Assembly: GCF_030817015.1 (NCBI RefSeq)
Contig: NZ_JAUSYS010000001.1
Span: 2,480,001-2,544,000, forward strand
Direction: 5' to 3'
From: Arthrobacter sp. V1I7
GTDB lineage: Bacteria > Actinomycetota > Actinomycetes > Actinomycetales > Micrococcaceae
Length of the DNA: 64,000 nt
Each line of letters begins with the position of its first letter. Position 1 is the first letter of the stretch. The notes beneath the pieces were generated by a model. The model made no database searches. It was not told the origin of the DNA and saw only the letters and a program-made list of their open reading frames with translations. The position numbers and the translations under genes are program-made. Positions 40,032-51,635 of this stretch are shown here, one piece after another.

Positions 40032-40447
40032 TTGGTTGCTCCTTCCGGGGCGGTGGTGCTGGCGGGGGCTGTGCTTGTGGCAATGCTGGTTGCAGCGATG
40101 CTGGGAGCCGCGGTCCCGGTGGTGGTGCTGTCCGGGGCGGTGCTGGCGGTGCCGGACTCAGGTGCCGGGGCGGCTTTGTCCGGACGGGCCGCGCCCATGC
40201 GGTAGATAGCCTGGATCTCGTAGGTGACCGTGTCGCGGAGCATGTTGAACCACTGGCGGCAGCCGGTGCTGTGGAGCCAGCGTTCGGCGAAGGCGCCCTT
40301 GGTGTTGTCGCGGTAGAACAGGAACTCGGCCCATTCGCGGTCGTTCAGTTCGTTAGGGTTCTCCGGATAGGCCACGTGGGCCTGGCCGCCGTAGTGGAAC
40401 TCGGTCTCGTCGCGGGAGCCGCAGTTGGGGCATGAAATGAGGAGCAT
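40028..40447 (-). CDS. soxD: Sarcosine oxidase delta subunit with C-terminal extension
   Basis: The first 90 residues are the normal delta subunit: [18 protein letters not shown] with the zinc cysteines, and [15 protein letters not shown] with the distal Cys. The usual length is about 95-105; here 139, because residues 95-139 form an Ala/Thr/Ser/Pro-rich tail ([19 protein letters not shown]) that looks disordered. It is coupled by 4 bp to soxA. Confidence 0.94.
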   Translation of the reverse strand: MLLISCPNCGSRDETEFHYGGQAHVAYPENPNELNDREWAEFLFYRDNTKGAFAERWLHSTGCRQWFNMLRDTVTYEIQAIYRMGAARPDKAAPAPESGTASTAPDSTTTGTAAPSIAATSIATSTAPASTTAPEGATK

Positions 40448-40461
40448 GTCCGGACTCTCTT

Positions 40462-41682
40462 CTAGTGGGCCACGGCGGCTGCGCCGTGTTCGTCGATCAG
40501 GGCGCCGGTTTCGAACCGCTCCAGCGCAAACGGCTTGTTCAGTTCGTGCGGGGTTCCCGTGGCGATGGTGTGCGCGAAGGTCAGGCCCGCGGCCGGGGTG
40601 CCCTTGAAGCCGCCGGTGCCCCAGCCACAGTTCACGAACATGTTCTCCACCGGGGAGGTGCCCACGATCGGGGAGGCGTCCAGGGTGGTGTCCACGATCC
40701 CGCCCCAGGTCCGGAGCACGTGCGCCCGGGCAAAGATCGGGAAAAGCTCGACGGCGGCCGCCATCTGGTGCTCGATCACATGGAACGAGCCGCGCTGGCC
40801 GTAGCCGTTGTAGGAGTCCACGCCGGCGCCCATCACCAGTTCACCCTTGTGGGCCTGGGAGACGTACACGTGCACGTGGTTGGACATGACCACGGTGGGG
40901 TGGACCGGTTCGTGCAGTTCGGAGACCAGTGCCTGGAGCGGGTGGGACTGGATGGGGAGCCGGAAGCCGGCCATTTCCGCCAGGACCGAGCTGTGGCCGG
41001 CAGCGCACAGGCCCACTTTTTCGGTGTTGATGGTGCCGCGGTTGGTCTTGACGCCGGTGACCCTGTTGCCGTCCTTGACGAAGCCGGTCACTTCGCAGTT
41101 CTGGATGATGTCCACGCCGAGTTCGTCGCACTTGCGGGCGAAGGCCCAGGCCACGTGGTCGTGCTTGGCGATGCCGGCGCGCGGCTGGTAGGTCGCGCCC
41201 ATCACCGGGTAGCGGATGTTGTCATTGATGTTCAGGATGGGGCAGAGTTCCTTGACCTGCTGCGGGTCCAGCCACTCTGCGTCCACGCCGTTGAGCTTGT
41301 TCGCTCCAACGCGCCGGATGCTCTCGCGGACATCGCCCAGTGTGTGCGCCAGGTTCATGACGCCGCGCTGGCTGAACAGGAAGTCGTATTCGAGCTCCTC
41401 GGGCAGGATCTCCCAGAGCTTGAGCGCGTGCTCGTAGATGGCCGCGCTCTCGTCCCAGAGGTAGTTGGAGCGGATGATGGTGGTGTTCCGGGCCATGTTG
41501 CCGCCGGCGAGCCAGCCCTTTTCCAGGACCGCGATGTTGGTCATCCCGTGGTTCTTGGCCAGGAAGTAGGCGGTGGCCAGGCCGTGCCCGCCGCCGCCGA
41601 CAATCACGGCGTCGTAGCTCTTCTTGGGGTCCGGGTTGTGCCAGAGGAATTCCGGGTGCTCCGGAAGCAGATCGGCCATCAT
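40462..41682 (-). CDS. soxB: Sarcosine oxidase beta subunit
   Basis: A 406-residue FAD and covalent-FMN subunit carrying the sarcosine site. The FAD motif [16 protein letters not shown] is near residue 26; a C-terminal block [17 protein letters not shown] is typical. ATG at 41682 overlaps the glyA stop (ATGA). Length matches the family. First of the sox genes after glyA, giving the order glyA-soxBDAG found in other actinobacteria. Confidence 0.96.
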   Translation of the reverse strand: MMADLLPEHPEFLWHNPDPKKSYDAVIVGGGGHGLATAYFLAKNHGMTNIAVLEKGWLAGGNMARNTTIIRSNYLWDESAAIYEHALKLWEILPEELEYDFLFSQRGVMNLAHTLGDVRESIRRVGANKLNGVDAEWLDPQQVKELCPILNINDNIRYPVMGATYQPRAGIAKHDHVAWAFARKCDELGVDIIQNCEVTGFVKDGNRVTGVKTNRGTINTEKVGLCAAGHSSVLAEMAGFRLPIQSHPLQALVSELHEPVHPTVVMSNHVHVYVSQAHKGELVMGAGVDSYNGYGQRGSFHVIEHQMAAAVELFPIFARAHVLRTWGGIVDTTLDASPIVGTSPVENMFVNCGWGTGGFKGTPAAGLTFAHTIATGTPHELNKPFALERFETGALIDEHGAAAVAH

Positions 41683-42980
41683 GCCACCTCGGTCGCGTCA
41701 GAGGAGAGGTTGGGGTAGAGGGGGAACTTTCCGGCCAGGATTTCAACCCGCTGCCGGAGTTCCGCCACGGTCTCGTCGCTGAACTCGCGCTTGAGTGCTG
41801 CAGCGATAATGTCCGCGACCTCGGTGAATTCTGCCTTCCCGAAGCCACGCGTGGCCAGTGCCGGCGTGCCGATACGAAGACCGGAAGAGACCATCGGCGG
41901 ACGCGGGTCGAAGGGCACGGCGTTGCGGTTGACCGTGATGCCGATCCGGTGCAGGCGGTCTTCGCCCTGCTGGCCGTCCAGTTCCGAATTGCGCAGATCC
42001 ACCAGGACCAGGTGCACGTCAGTGCCACCGCTGACTACGGTCACGCCGGACTCTGCAACGTCGGCGGACAGCATGCGTTCTGCGATGATGCGGGCGCCTT
42101 CCAGGGTGCGTTCCTGGCGGTCGCGGAACGCCGGCTCAGCAGCGAGCTTGAACGCAACAGCCTTCGCGGCAATGACGTGCTCCAGCGGGCCACCCTGCTG
42201 TCCGGGGAACACCGCGGAGTTGACCTTCTTGGCGATGTCGGCGTCGTTGGTCAGGATCACACCACCGCGCGGGCCGCCAAGAGTCTTGTGGGTGGTGCTC
42301 GTGACGATGTGGGCGTGAGGCACGGGGTTGGGGTGAAGCCCTGCGGCCACCAGGCCTGCGAAATGCGCCATGTCCACCATCAGGTAGGCACCTACCAGGT
42401 CCGCGATACGGCGGAACTCGGCGAAGTCCAGCTGCCGGGAGTAAGCGGACCAGCCGGCGACGATCAGCTTCGGCTTGTTCTCAACCGCCAGGCGCTCGAC
42501 TTCAGCCATGTCAATCAGCAGGGTGTCTTCGCCGACTCCGTACGGGACCACTTTGTAGAGCTTGCCGGAGAAGTTGATTCGCATCCCGTGTGTCAAGTGG
42601 CCACCGTGTGCGAGGTTCAGCCCCAGGATGGTGTCGCCGGGCTGGATTAGGGCGAACATCGCCGCTGCGTTGGCCTGGGCGCCTGAGTGGGGCTGCACAT
42701 TGGCGAATTCGGAGCCGAACAATGACTTAAGACGGTCGATGGCCAGCTGCTCGACCACGTCAACGTGTTCGCAGCCGCCGTAGTAACGCTTGCCCGGGTA
42801 GCCTTCGGCGTACTTGTTGGTCAGGACGGATCCCTGCGCCTCCATGACCGCAGTCGGCGCAAAGTTTTCGGAGGCGATCATCTCCAGGGTGCCCTGCTGG
42901 CGCAGCAGTTCCTGCTGCACAGCGGCATGGATCAGAGGATCGGTCTCTGCGAGCGAGCGGGTCAGAACGTCGACCATCAT
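41679..42980 (-). CDS. glyA: Serine hydroxymethyltransferase
   Basis: A 433-residue PLP enzyme joining glycine and methylene-tetrahydrofolate to serine. The PLP Lys is in [13 protein letters not shown]; other marks are [19 protein letters not shown] and [18 protein letters not shown] at 42980 is placed 5 bases after AGGAGA. Its position at the head of the sox operon uses both products of sarcosine oxidation. Regulated by the TGATATATTA site just downstream of its promoter. Confidence 0.96.
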   Translation of the reverse strand: MMVDVLTRSLAETDPLIHAAVQQELLRQQGTLEMIASENFAPTAVMEAQGSVLTNKYAEGYPGKRYYGGCEHVDVVEQLAIDRLKSLFGSEFANVQPHSGAQANAAAMFALIQPGDTILGLNLAHGGHLTHGMRINFSGKLYKVVPYGVGEDTLLIDMAEVERLAVENKPKLIVAGWSAYSRQLDFAEFRRIADLVGAYLMVDMAHFAGLVAAGLHPNPVPHAHIVTSTTHKTLGGPRGGVILTNDADIAKKVNSAVFPGQQGGPLEHVIAAKAVAFKLAAEPAFRDRQERTLEGARIIAERMLSADVAESGVTVVSGGTDVHLVLVDLRNSELDGQQGEDRLHRIGITVNRNAVPFDPRPPMVSSGLRIGTPALATRGFGKAEFTEVADIIAAALKREFSDETVAELRQRVEILAGKFPLYPNLSSDATEVA

Positions 42981-43010
42981 TTCTCCTAAGTCTGCTATCT
43001 AATATCCTGT

Positions 43011-43062
43011 TGATATATTAGTTATGTGACTCAAGTATGCTATCGACTCCGGAGGGTGTCAA
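43011..43062 (-). promoter_or_regulatory. glyA-sox promoter with GntR-type operator
   Basis: Minus strand: TTGACA (43057-43062), 17-bp spacer, CATACT (43034-43039). TGATATATTA at 43011-43020 begins 13 bp after the -10 box, near the start of transcription, as for a repressor. The same element is found at three other promoters in the island. Confidence 0.75.
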
Positions 43063-43131
43063 CAGATTTCTGAGGGTTTAGCCAGGAGAGCCAAGAGCGG
43101 CCGCGAAGCAGACGAAGGCCTTGAACGCCTA

Positions 43132-43157
43132 GAGCGCAGCCCTTCCGGGCTGCGCTC
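43132..43157 (-). terminator. Hairpin after the first gntR gene
   Basis: GAGCGCAGCCC pairs with GGGCTGCGCTC over a TTCC loop, 24 bp past the stop. It probably ends gntR transcription and insulates glyA. Confidence 0.6.
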
Positions 43158-43180
43158 CATTCCTGGCGTGGAGATCCGGG

Positions 43181-43858
43181 CTAGGCGGCGAAAAGAGCTT
43201 CGCGCACAGCGTGCTCGAAGCCAGTGACGTGGATCCGCGCGAGCTCCGCGGCCCGGGCTTCATCTCCGTCGATAACCGCACGGAGCAGGTCCACATGCTC
43301 ATGCACGTGACGGGACAGGTCGGGAAGGCGATCCAGGACCAGGCACCAGATTCGTGTCGCGAGATTGTCGTAGCGAATCAGGACATCTTCGAGGTGGGGA
43401 TTGGCGGCGGCCGCGTAAATGCCTTGGTGCACACGGGCATCGAGGCGCAGGGTTTCAACGACGGAGGCCGCACTTGTGTCGAAAGACTCGACAGCGCGCA
43501 TAACAGCCCGCAATTGCTCTCTCATCGACTCCGTCGCCACCCGCGCAGCCCGGGAGGCGGCAAGAGGCTCAAGCTGGGTGCGGATTTCGGAAATGAACGC
43601 AAGATCAGTGACCTCCACCCGCGTCGCGAAAGTACCCCTCCGCGGATAGGAAACTACCAGGCGATCCAGCTCCAGCCGCTTCAGGGCTTCACGCACCGGA
43701 GTCCGACCGACGCCAAGGTCCTTGGCGAGGTCGTCGTCATTGATGAGGTCGCCAGGCTTGATGTCAAGCATCAGCAGCCGGTCCCGGATGCGCTCGTAGG
43801 CCACGTCAGCCAACGACCTCTTTGCCGAATCAGCAATTGCTAGAACTTCAAAAGCCAT
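43181..43858 (-). CDS. GntR-family regulator with FCD domain (first copy)
   Basis: A 225-residue regulator. Winged helix at residues 15-80 (INDDDLAKDLGVGRTPVREA recognition part) and an FCD ligand domain with metal-type residues in RLDARVHQGIYAAAANPHLE and VIDGDEARAAE. It is similar to the second copy at 50905, both sharing LIRYDNLATRIW. It is divergent from purU, with the TGATATATCA-type operator between. Probably a repressor of the demethylation genes released by a pathway intermediate. Confidence 0.93.
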   Translation of the reverse strand: MAFEVLAIADSAKRSLADVAYERIRDRLLMLDIKPGDLINDDDLAKDLGVGRTPVREALKRLELDRLVVSYPRRGTFATRVEVTDLAFISEIRTQLEPLAASRAARVATESMREQLRAVMRAVESFDTSAASVVETLRLDARVHQGIYAAAANPHLEDVLIRYDNLATRIWCLVLDRLPDLSRHVHEHVDLLRAVIDGDEARAAELARIHVTGFEHAVREALFAA

Positions 43859-43894
43859 AGCGTGGACCCCTTTTCATTCAAGCCAAGAAGGCTA

Positions 43895-43945
43895 TTGACC
43901 TCCACCACTGACCAGTATACGCTGAATGCCAGTCCTAATATATCA
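43895..43945 (+). promoter_or_regulatory. purU-dmg promoter with GntR-type operator
   Basis: TTGACC (43895-43900), 17-bp spacer, TACGCT (43918-43923). TAATATATCA at 43936-43945 (inverse of the glyA site) lies 12 bp after the -10 box. A further AATATATCT lies at about 43960. Confidence 0.7.
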
Positions 43946-43981
43946 GTTCTAAAACTTGAAATATATCTAAAAGGAGGAGAC

Positions 43982-44896
43982 ATGACCCTAGTGGCGACAG
44001 ACTCATCTACCAGCACGCTGCCTCAGTCGGAGGCCCGCGTGAAAGACCAGACGCAGAAGTTCGTGCTCACACTGTCGTGCGGCGAACGCGCGGGCATCGT
44101 CCAGGCGGTCACCACCTTTCTCTTCGAGCGTGGCTTTAACATCGACGAACACCAGCAGTTCGACGACGGCCTCCGCCAGACACTGCATCTGCGCACCGCC
44201 TTCTCCGGCTCGTCGGCCTACACCCCGGAGAGGCTCCAGGAAGAATTTCGTTCGATCGCTGACCGCTTCGACATGAAGTTCAGCTTCCATGACCAGACCA
44301 AGCAACGCGTCCTCGTGATGGTGTCCAAGTTCGGCCACTGCCTGAACGACCTGCTCTTCCGATGGCGTGGCGGAAGCCTCGGGGGCGACATCGCCCTTAT
44401 AGTTTCCAACCATGAAACCCACCGGGCCATGGCCGAGGCCGCCGGCCTCCCCTTCATTTACCTCCCGGTAACCCCTGAGACAAAGTTGGATGCCGAACGG
44501 CGCCTGCTGGAACTGGTGGACGAGCATAACATTGACCTCGTCGTGCTCGCCCGGTACATGCAGGTATTGTCCGACGACCTCTGCCGCTCGCTGGAAGGCC
44601 GGGCTATCAACATCCACCACTCCTTCCTCCCGGGCTTCAAGGGTGCACGCCCTTACCACCAGGCCTACGACCGTGGAGTCAAGCTGGTGGGCGCAACGGC
44701 CCACTATGTAACCGCGGAACTGGATGAGGGGCCAATCATCGAACAGGAAGTCATCAGGGTCGACCACAGCTATGGACCGACCGCCCTCTCAACAGTCGGA
44801 CAGGACGCCGAAGCACTGGCACTGTCACGCGCCGTGCGGTGGCACTGCGAACACCGTGTGCTGCTGGACCAAACCAGCACTGTCGTGTTCCGCTAA
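43982..44896 (+). CDS. purU: Formyltetrahydrofolate deformylase
   Basis: A 304-residue hydrolase releasing formate and tetrahydrofolate from 10-formyl-tetrahydrofolate. An N-terminal ACT domain (KFVLTLSCGERAGIVQAVTT) is followed by the formyltransferase fold with KFGHCLNDLLFRW and the catalytic region INIHHSFLPGFKGARPYHQA. I start at the ATG at 43982, directly after AAAAGGAGGAG; an earlier in-frame start would run through the promoter. It recycles tetrahydrofolate loaded by dmg and sox. Confidence 0.95.
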   Translation: MTLVATDSSTSTLPQSEARVKDQTQKFVLTLSCGERAGIVQAVTTFLFERGFNIDEHQQFDDGLRQTLHLRTAFSGSSAYTPERLQEEFRSIADRFDMKFSFHDQTKQRVLVMVSKFGHCLNDLLFRWRGGSLGGDIALIVSNHETHRAMAEAAGLPFIYLPVTPETKLDAERRLLELVDEHNIDLVVLARYMQVLSDDLCRSLEGRAINIHHSFLPGFKGARPYHQAYDRGVKLVGATAHYVTAELDEGPIIEQEVIRVDHSYGPTALSTVGQDAEALALSRAVRWHCEHRVLLDQTSTVVFR

Positions 44897-47443
<2,547 letters not shown>

Positions 47444-47474
47444 CCCACCCGCCAGACCATTCAAGGGCACGCGC

Positions 47475-47507
47475 CCCGGACTCGTCACCTCGCAACCAGA
47501 GTCCGGG
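47475..47507. terminator. Hairpin between dmg oxidase and cyclodeaminase
   Basis: CCCGGACTC (47475-47483) pairs with GAGTCCGGG (47499-47507). There is no T-run; it may attenuate transcription within the operon. Confidence 0.4.
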
Positions 47508-47571
47508 CCGCTGCTCTTCCATGGCATCTCAACCCTGCCCAGTCGACTCAAGCTTCAGCCCAGGAAGACAC

Positions 47572-48198
47572 ATGATCAGTTCAGAAACAATCAACGCATA
47601 CCTCGCAAGGCTTGCCTCGCGCGAACCAACCCCAGGCGGCGGCGCAGCCGCGGCGCTCCACGCCGCCCAGGGGGCAGCGCTCGTCGCCATGGTTGCCAGA
47701 TACACCACCGGCTTGAAATACGAGCAGCACGACGAACTTGTACAAAGAATCATCAGCGCCGCCGACGGACTGGTAGTCGAGGCCCTGCGCCTGGCGGATG
47801 CTGACCAACATGCGTTCCAAGGCGTCATTGATTCGTACAAACTTCCGTCCGGGACGGAAGAGCTTAAAGCCGCACGGACGGCATCCATCCAGGAGGCGCT
47901 CATCCTGGCGGCGCAAACGCCCGCGCAGCTCATTAGGCTCGCCGGCGCCATCGTGGATCTTGCCACGGAACTTTTCGAGGTCGCGAATGCCAATGTGATC
48001 AGCGATGTCGCTGCTGCCGCCGACGCAGCCCGCGCAGCCGCAAGCACCGCCCGGGTGAACATCGACATTAACGTGGTGGCCATCAAAGACGCCGCGGCCC
48101 GTTCGCGGTTGGCTGACCAAACCGACGGCCTCGAGGAAAAGGTCATCCTGGCAGCAGACTCCCTCGTGGGGCGCGTGCGTGAAAGGATTCTCGGTTGA
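47572..48198 (+). CDS. Cyclodeaminase/cyclohydrolase family protein (FTCD-C fold)
   Basis: A 208-residue all-helical protein like the C-terminal domain of formiminotransferase-cyclodeaminase. The beginning (INAYLARLASREPTPGGGAA) and the AANVNVISDVAAAADAARAA-like helix near residue 145 fit. I start at the ATG at 47572 after AGGAAG; an in-frame ATG at 47521 lacks a site. In a folate operon with folD it may act as a methenyl-tetrahydrofolate cyclohydrolase; the exact reaction is unproven. Confidence 0.88.
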   Translation: MISSETINAYLARLASREPTPGGGAAAALHAAQGAALVAMVARYTTGLKYEQHDELVQRIISAADGLVVEALRLADADQHAFQGVIDSYKLPSGTEELKAARTASIQEALILAAQTPAQLIRLAGAIVDLATELFEVANANVISDVAAAADAARAAASTARVNIDINVVAIKDAAARSRLADQTDGLEEKVILAADSLVGRVRERILG

Positions 48199-49070
48199 GT
48201 GCCGTACTCCTCTCCGGAAAACAACTGGCAGGGACCATTAAGCAGAAGGCCCAACATGAGGCCCGGGACCTCGAAGCCGACGGGCTACGCCCCACGCTCG
48301 CAGTGGTTGTGGCCACCGACGACGGCTCCACGCACTGGTACGTCCGGTCCATCGAACGTGCCGCCGAAAGTGCCGGCATCAGTTGCCGGATCGTGGACCT
48401 CGGCCCCGATGCCACCGGACAGGTCTTGGCCTCAGTCCTGAAGGACCTCAGCGAGGATCCATCCGTTCACGGCATCATCCTCCAGACGCCTCTGCCTCCC
48501 GGCGTCGGAACAGATGAGCTGGTCGGGCACATTGCCCCGGAGAAGGACGTCGATGGCGCGAACCCGTTGAGTCTTGGCCGCCTTGCTGTGGGCCAGCCCT
48601 CGTTCGCACCTGCCACCGCCCGCGCCGTAATCGAGATTCTTGACCACTTCGACATTCCGCTGGCAGGCCGGAATGTGGTCGTCATTGGCCGTTCCGCCGT
48701 GGTGGGAAAACCGCTGTCCCTGCTGCTGCTGGAGCGCGACGCCGCGGTTACCGTCTGCCACTCCAGGTCAGGGCCGTTGGAGAAATACACCAAGACCGCC
48801 GACGTCGTGGTCGTCGCAGCCGGGCGTACCGGTCTGTTGAACGGCGGCCATGTTTCGTCCGGGGCCATAGTCATAGACGTCGGCACCAACGTCCTTCCTG
48901 ACGGATCCCTCGTCGGGGACGTCGACGAGGGTAGCGTGCGGGGCATCGCCGCGGCCCTGACTCCTGTCCCGGGCGGCGTCGGCTCCGTCACCACATCCCT
49001 GCTTCTTCTGCACACAACCGAGGCCGCGCGGGAACAGTTGCGTGCCTTGGTCCCGGGATCGGCCGGATGA
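48195..49070 (+). CDS. folD: Methylenetetrahydrofolate dehydrogenase/cyclohydrolase
   Basis: A 291-residue bifunctional enzyme oxidising methylene- to 10-formyl-tetrahydrofolate with NADP. The nucleotide-binding mark is VVVIGRSAVVGKPLSLLLL; GIILQTPLPPGVGTDELVGH and PVPGGVGSVTTSLLL are folate-site blocks. The usual YxxxK catalytic motif reads WYVRSIERAAE here, with Tyr kept but the expected Lys replaced (YVRSI), so cyclohydrolase activity may be reduced, which would fit the separate cyclodeaminase-family partner. The TTG start overlaps the previous stop. Confidence 0.92.
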   Translation: MSAVLLSGKQLAGTIKQKAQHEARDLEADGLRPTLAVVVATDDGSTHWYVRSIERAAESAGISCRIVDLGPDATGQVLASVLKDLSEDPSVHGIILQTPLPPGVGTDELVGHIAPEKDVDGANPLSLGRLAVGQPSFAPATARAVIEILDHFDIPLAGRNVVVIGRSAVVGKPLSLLLLERDAAVTVCHSRSGPLEKYTKTADVVVVAAGRTGLLNGGHVSSGAIVIDVGTNVLPDGSLVGDVDEGSVRGIAAALTPVPGGVGSVTTSLLLLHTTEAAREQLRALVPGSAG

Positions 49071-50876
49071 TCCACCCCGGGCACAACTGTTACCCCGTGG
49101 AACCCGTTCTCGTATCCACCGAAGGCGTGGAATCGCTTGAAGGGCGAGCCTTTGTGTCCGCGCTCGTGCAGGTGTTGAATTCCTTCTGCACGGCGCGGAC
49201 TCAAACCGACCGGGATGTGCTGCACGCGCCCGGCGAATGCCCCGATGTTGTTTTCGTGACCTGCCGAGGCAACGCCGGGCACTGCATGCTCCGGATTATC
49301 CCCGGGCCGCAGGACTCCCCGTTCGGGGCGCCGGCGGAGATCACAGTCTTGGACCCTTCGCACCCCGGAGGCGCCGCTGCACGCTGCCGAGGCCCTGGCG
49401 CAGCTTCCCGCCCTCGCCGCAGTTCGCGGTTTCGGGCAACTGTCCGCTTCCCCGTCCCTCCACTGTGTTTCGCTTGCGGCCTATCCGGATCCGGAAGCGG
49501 CCTTCCACGAATTCTACGGACTCTCCAGCCACCGCGTCTGGCTGGACAGCTCGAACGCGATCACGGACGCCGTGGCGGGACGCAACCGCTACAGCATCAT
49601 GGCTGACGATTCGGGCAGCCGCGGAATGAGGGCACAGCATGCGAACGGCGTGACTACCGTGGAGTCAAAGCTGGTGGTTGCCCGAATTCCAGGTCCCTTC
49701 TTCAGTTGGCTGGAAAGGAATTGGTCCAGCAACCAGGCACCGGATCCGGCTCTTCCCCCCGGGCTGGGGTTCGCCCTCGGCTGGCTGGGCTACCTGGGCT
49801 ACGAGCTCAAGCGCGAGTGTGGCGGCAACGCGGTGGAATCACCACTGCCGGATGCCTCGTTGATCCGCTGCAGCCGGGCTGTGGTGTTTGACCATGAGGC
49901 GCGGTGCGTATACCTTCTGGCGGAAGCCAGCGCGGAAGGCCGACAATGGTGCCGGAACGCCGCGCGACGCATCCGGCGCCTGACTTCCGCGCCCCGGAGC
50001 CTCAGCAGCCGGTTGCCGGCCGTACAGTTCAGCGCAGCGGACACCGCCGAGTCCTACCTTCAAAAAATCGCTGCATCCCAAAACGAAATCGTGCAGGGAA
50101 ACTCCTACGAGGTGTGCCTCACGACCCAAATTTTCAGTAATTTCCACGAGAGCCTGGATCCGTGGGACTTTTACGGCAGACTCCGCCGGGCCAGCCCCGC
50201 GCCGTTCGCAAGCTTCGTCCAGCTAGGAGCGGTGGCAATCGCGAGCTCCTCGCCGGAGCGGTTCCTCAGTATCACCGCCGGCGGTCACGTCCGCGCCGAA
50301 CCTATCAAGGGAACCCGACGACGGGACACGTCACCACTGGCGGACAGGCAGCTGAAGCATGACCTCACGACCTCGACAAAGGACAGGGCGGAGAACATCA
50401 TGATCGTGGATTTGATGCGAAACGACCTCTCCCGCCATGCCGAACCGGGAACAGTTTCCGTGACACGGCTCTGCGACGTTGAGACTTACACAACGGTGCA
50501 CCAGCTGGTAAGCACCATCGAAGCCACAATTGCCGGGGACCGGTCAAGGACGGCAGTGGTCGCGGCTGCCTATCCTCCCGGGTCGATGACCGGGGCTCCC
50601 AAGATCAGCAGCATGGACATCCTCGACGAATTGGAATCTCAACCGCGCGGGCCCTATTCGGGTGTGGTTGGCTATTTTTCCCCCAACGGCGCCGCGGACC
50701 TGTCGGTCACCATTCGCAGCGCCGTCTTCCAGAATTCACCCGCGGACGGGCAGCGGCTGTCCGTGGGTATCGGCGGGGCCATCACAGCCGACTCCGACCC
50801 CGACGATGAGCTGGCAGAGATTCGCACCAAGGCCACTGCCATCCTTGGAGTCCTAGGCGCCGCTTTTCCCGTATGA
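49067..50876 (+). pseudogene. pabB: PabB-like aminodeoxychorismate synthase component I, frameshifted
   Basis: ATG at 49067 overlaps the folD stop. Translation proceeds to TVLDPSHP, where CCCC at 49363-49366 shifts frame; with one C fewer it continues HPEAPLHAAEALAQ and joins the chorismate-binding domain: EPIKGTRRRD, IMIVDLMRNDL and YPPGSMTGAPK. A complete protein would be about 602 residues, of which the first 150 match no domain I recognise and are not a PabA glutaminase. It would make the 4-aminobenzoate precursor of folate. Anthranilate synthase is less likely in this folate operon. Confidence 0.75.
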
Positions 50877-50904
50877 GCTCATGCTGAGCGGGTCCTGGCC
50901 TGGT

Positions 50905-51600
50905 CTACAGCACAGCCCTGATGAGCTTCTCGAAATCGGTGACGTGCTGGGTGGTCAACCGCGCAGCAGCTTCGGAGTCCCCGGCCGCGATGCATTCGAG
51001 AAGCTCAATATGCTGGGCAATATGCTCGGACACCGGCGGAAGCTTTTCCAGCACCAGGCTCCAAATCCGTGTTGCCAGATTGTCGTAACGAATCAGGACA
51101 TCTTGAAGGTGCCGGCTTCCTGTGGCGCGATAGATCGTCCGGTGTACCCGCATGTCCAGGCGCATGAGGTCCTGCTGCGACTGCATCCCTGGCAGCAGCT
51201 GCCCTACTTCCCGTGCAAAGTCCCTAAGCTCCTGCCGAAGCTGCGGCGACGCAATCCGCGCAGCCCGCGCGGCTGCCGCAGGCTCCAGAAGGTGGCGAAT
51301 CTCGGAGATTTCAGCCAGATCTTTAATGTCCACGCCCGCGGCGAACGTTCCGCGGCGCGGATAGGCCACCACCAAATGGTCGCTCTCAAGCCGCTTCATA
51401 GCTTCGCGGATCGGCGTCCGGCCGACACCGAGACGCCTGGAGATTACTTCATCATTGAGGGGCTCACCCGGCTTGATGTCCAGAACGATCAATTCATCGC
51501 ACAAGACCCTATAGGCGAAGTCGGCAAAGGACTCGTCGTCCTGCCTCAGCGGCACCAAGGGACCCCCCGCCTCCACCGGTAATCCGCCAGCGTTTGCCAT
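50905..51600 (-). CDS. GntR-family regulator with FCD domain (second copy)
   Basis: A 231-residue paralogue of the regulator at 43181. The winged helix (LNDEVISRRLGVGRTPIREA) and the FCD domain (RLDMRVHRTIYRATGSRHLQ, LIRYDNLATRIW) align along the whole length. ATG at 51600 is preceded by GGGAGGAGAG; longer in-frame starts run into the insertion sequence. Convergent with the pabB gene. Both copies may share the TGATATATCA operators, giving two inputs to one regulon. Confidence 0.92.
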   Translation of the reverse strand: MANAGGLPVEAGGPLVPLRQDDESFADFAYRVLCDELIVLDIKPGEPLNDEVISRRLGVGRTPIREAMKRLESDHLVVAYPRRGTFAAGVDIKDLAEISEIRHLLEPAAAARAARIASPQLRQELRDFAREVGQLLPGMQSQQDLMRLDMRVHRTIYRATGSRHLQDVLIRYDNLATRIWSLVLEKLPPVSEHIAQHIELLECIAAGDSEAAARLTTQHVTDFEKLIRAVL

Positions 51601-51635
51601 TTTCAACTCTCCTCCCGATATGCGTCCGAGCCCCT

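Noticed and set aside
42981..43180. Glycine or tetrahydrofolate riboswitch before glyA
   Set aside because: The leader after the promoter is only about 45 nt and contains the operator; there is no room for either riboswitch fold.
43859..43981. An earlier purU start adding 40 residues
   Set aside because: It would translate the promoter and operator; the ATG at 43982 has a strong AGGAGG site and gives the normal beginning.
49067..49366. Separate PabA glutaminase gene before pabB
   Set aside because: No glutaminase triad motifs are present; removing one base joins it to the PabB-like frame.
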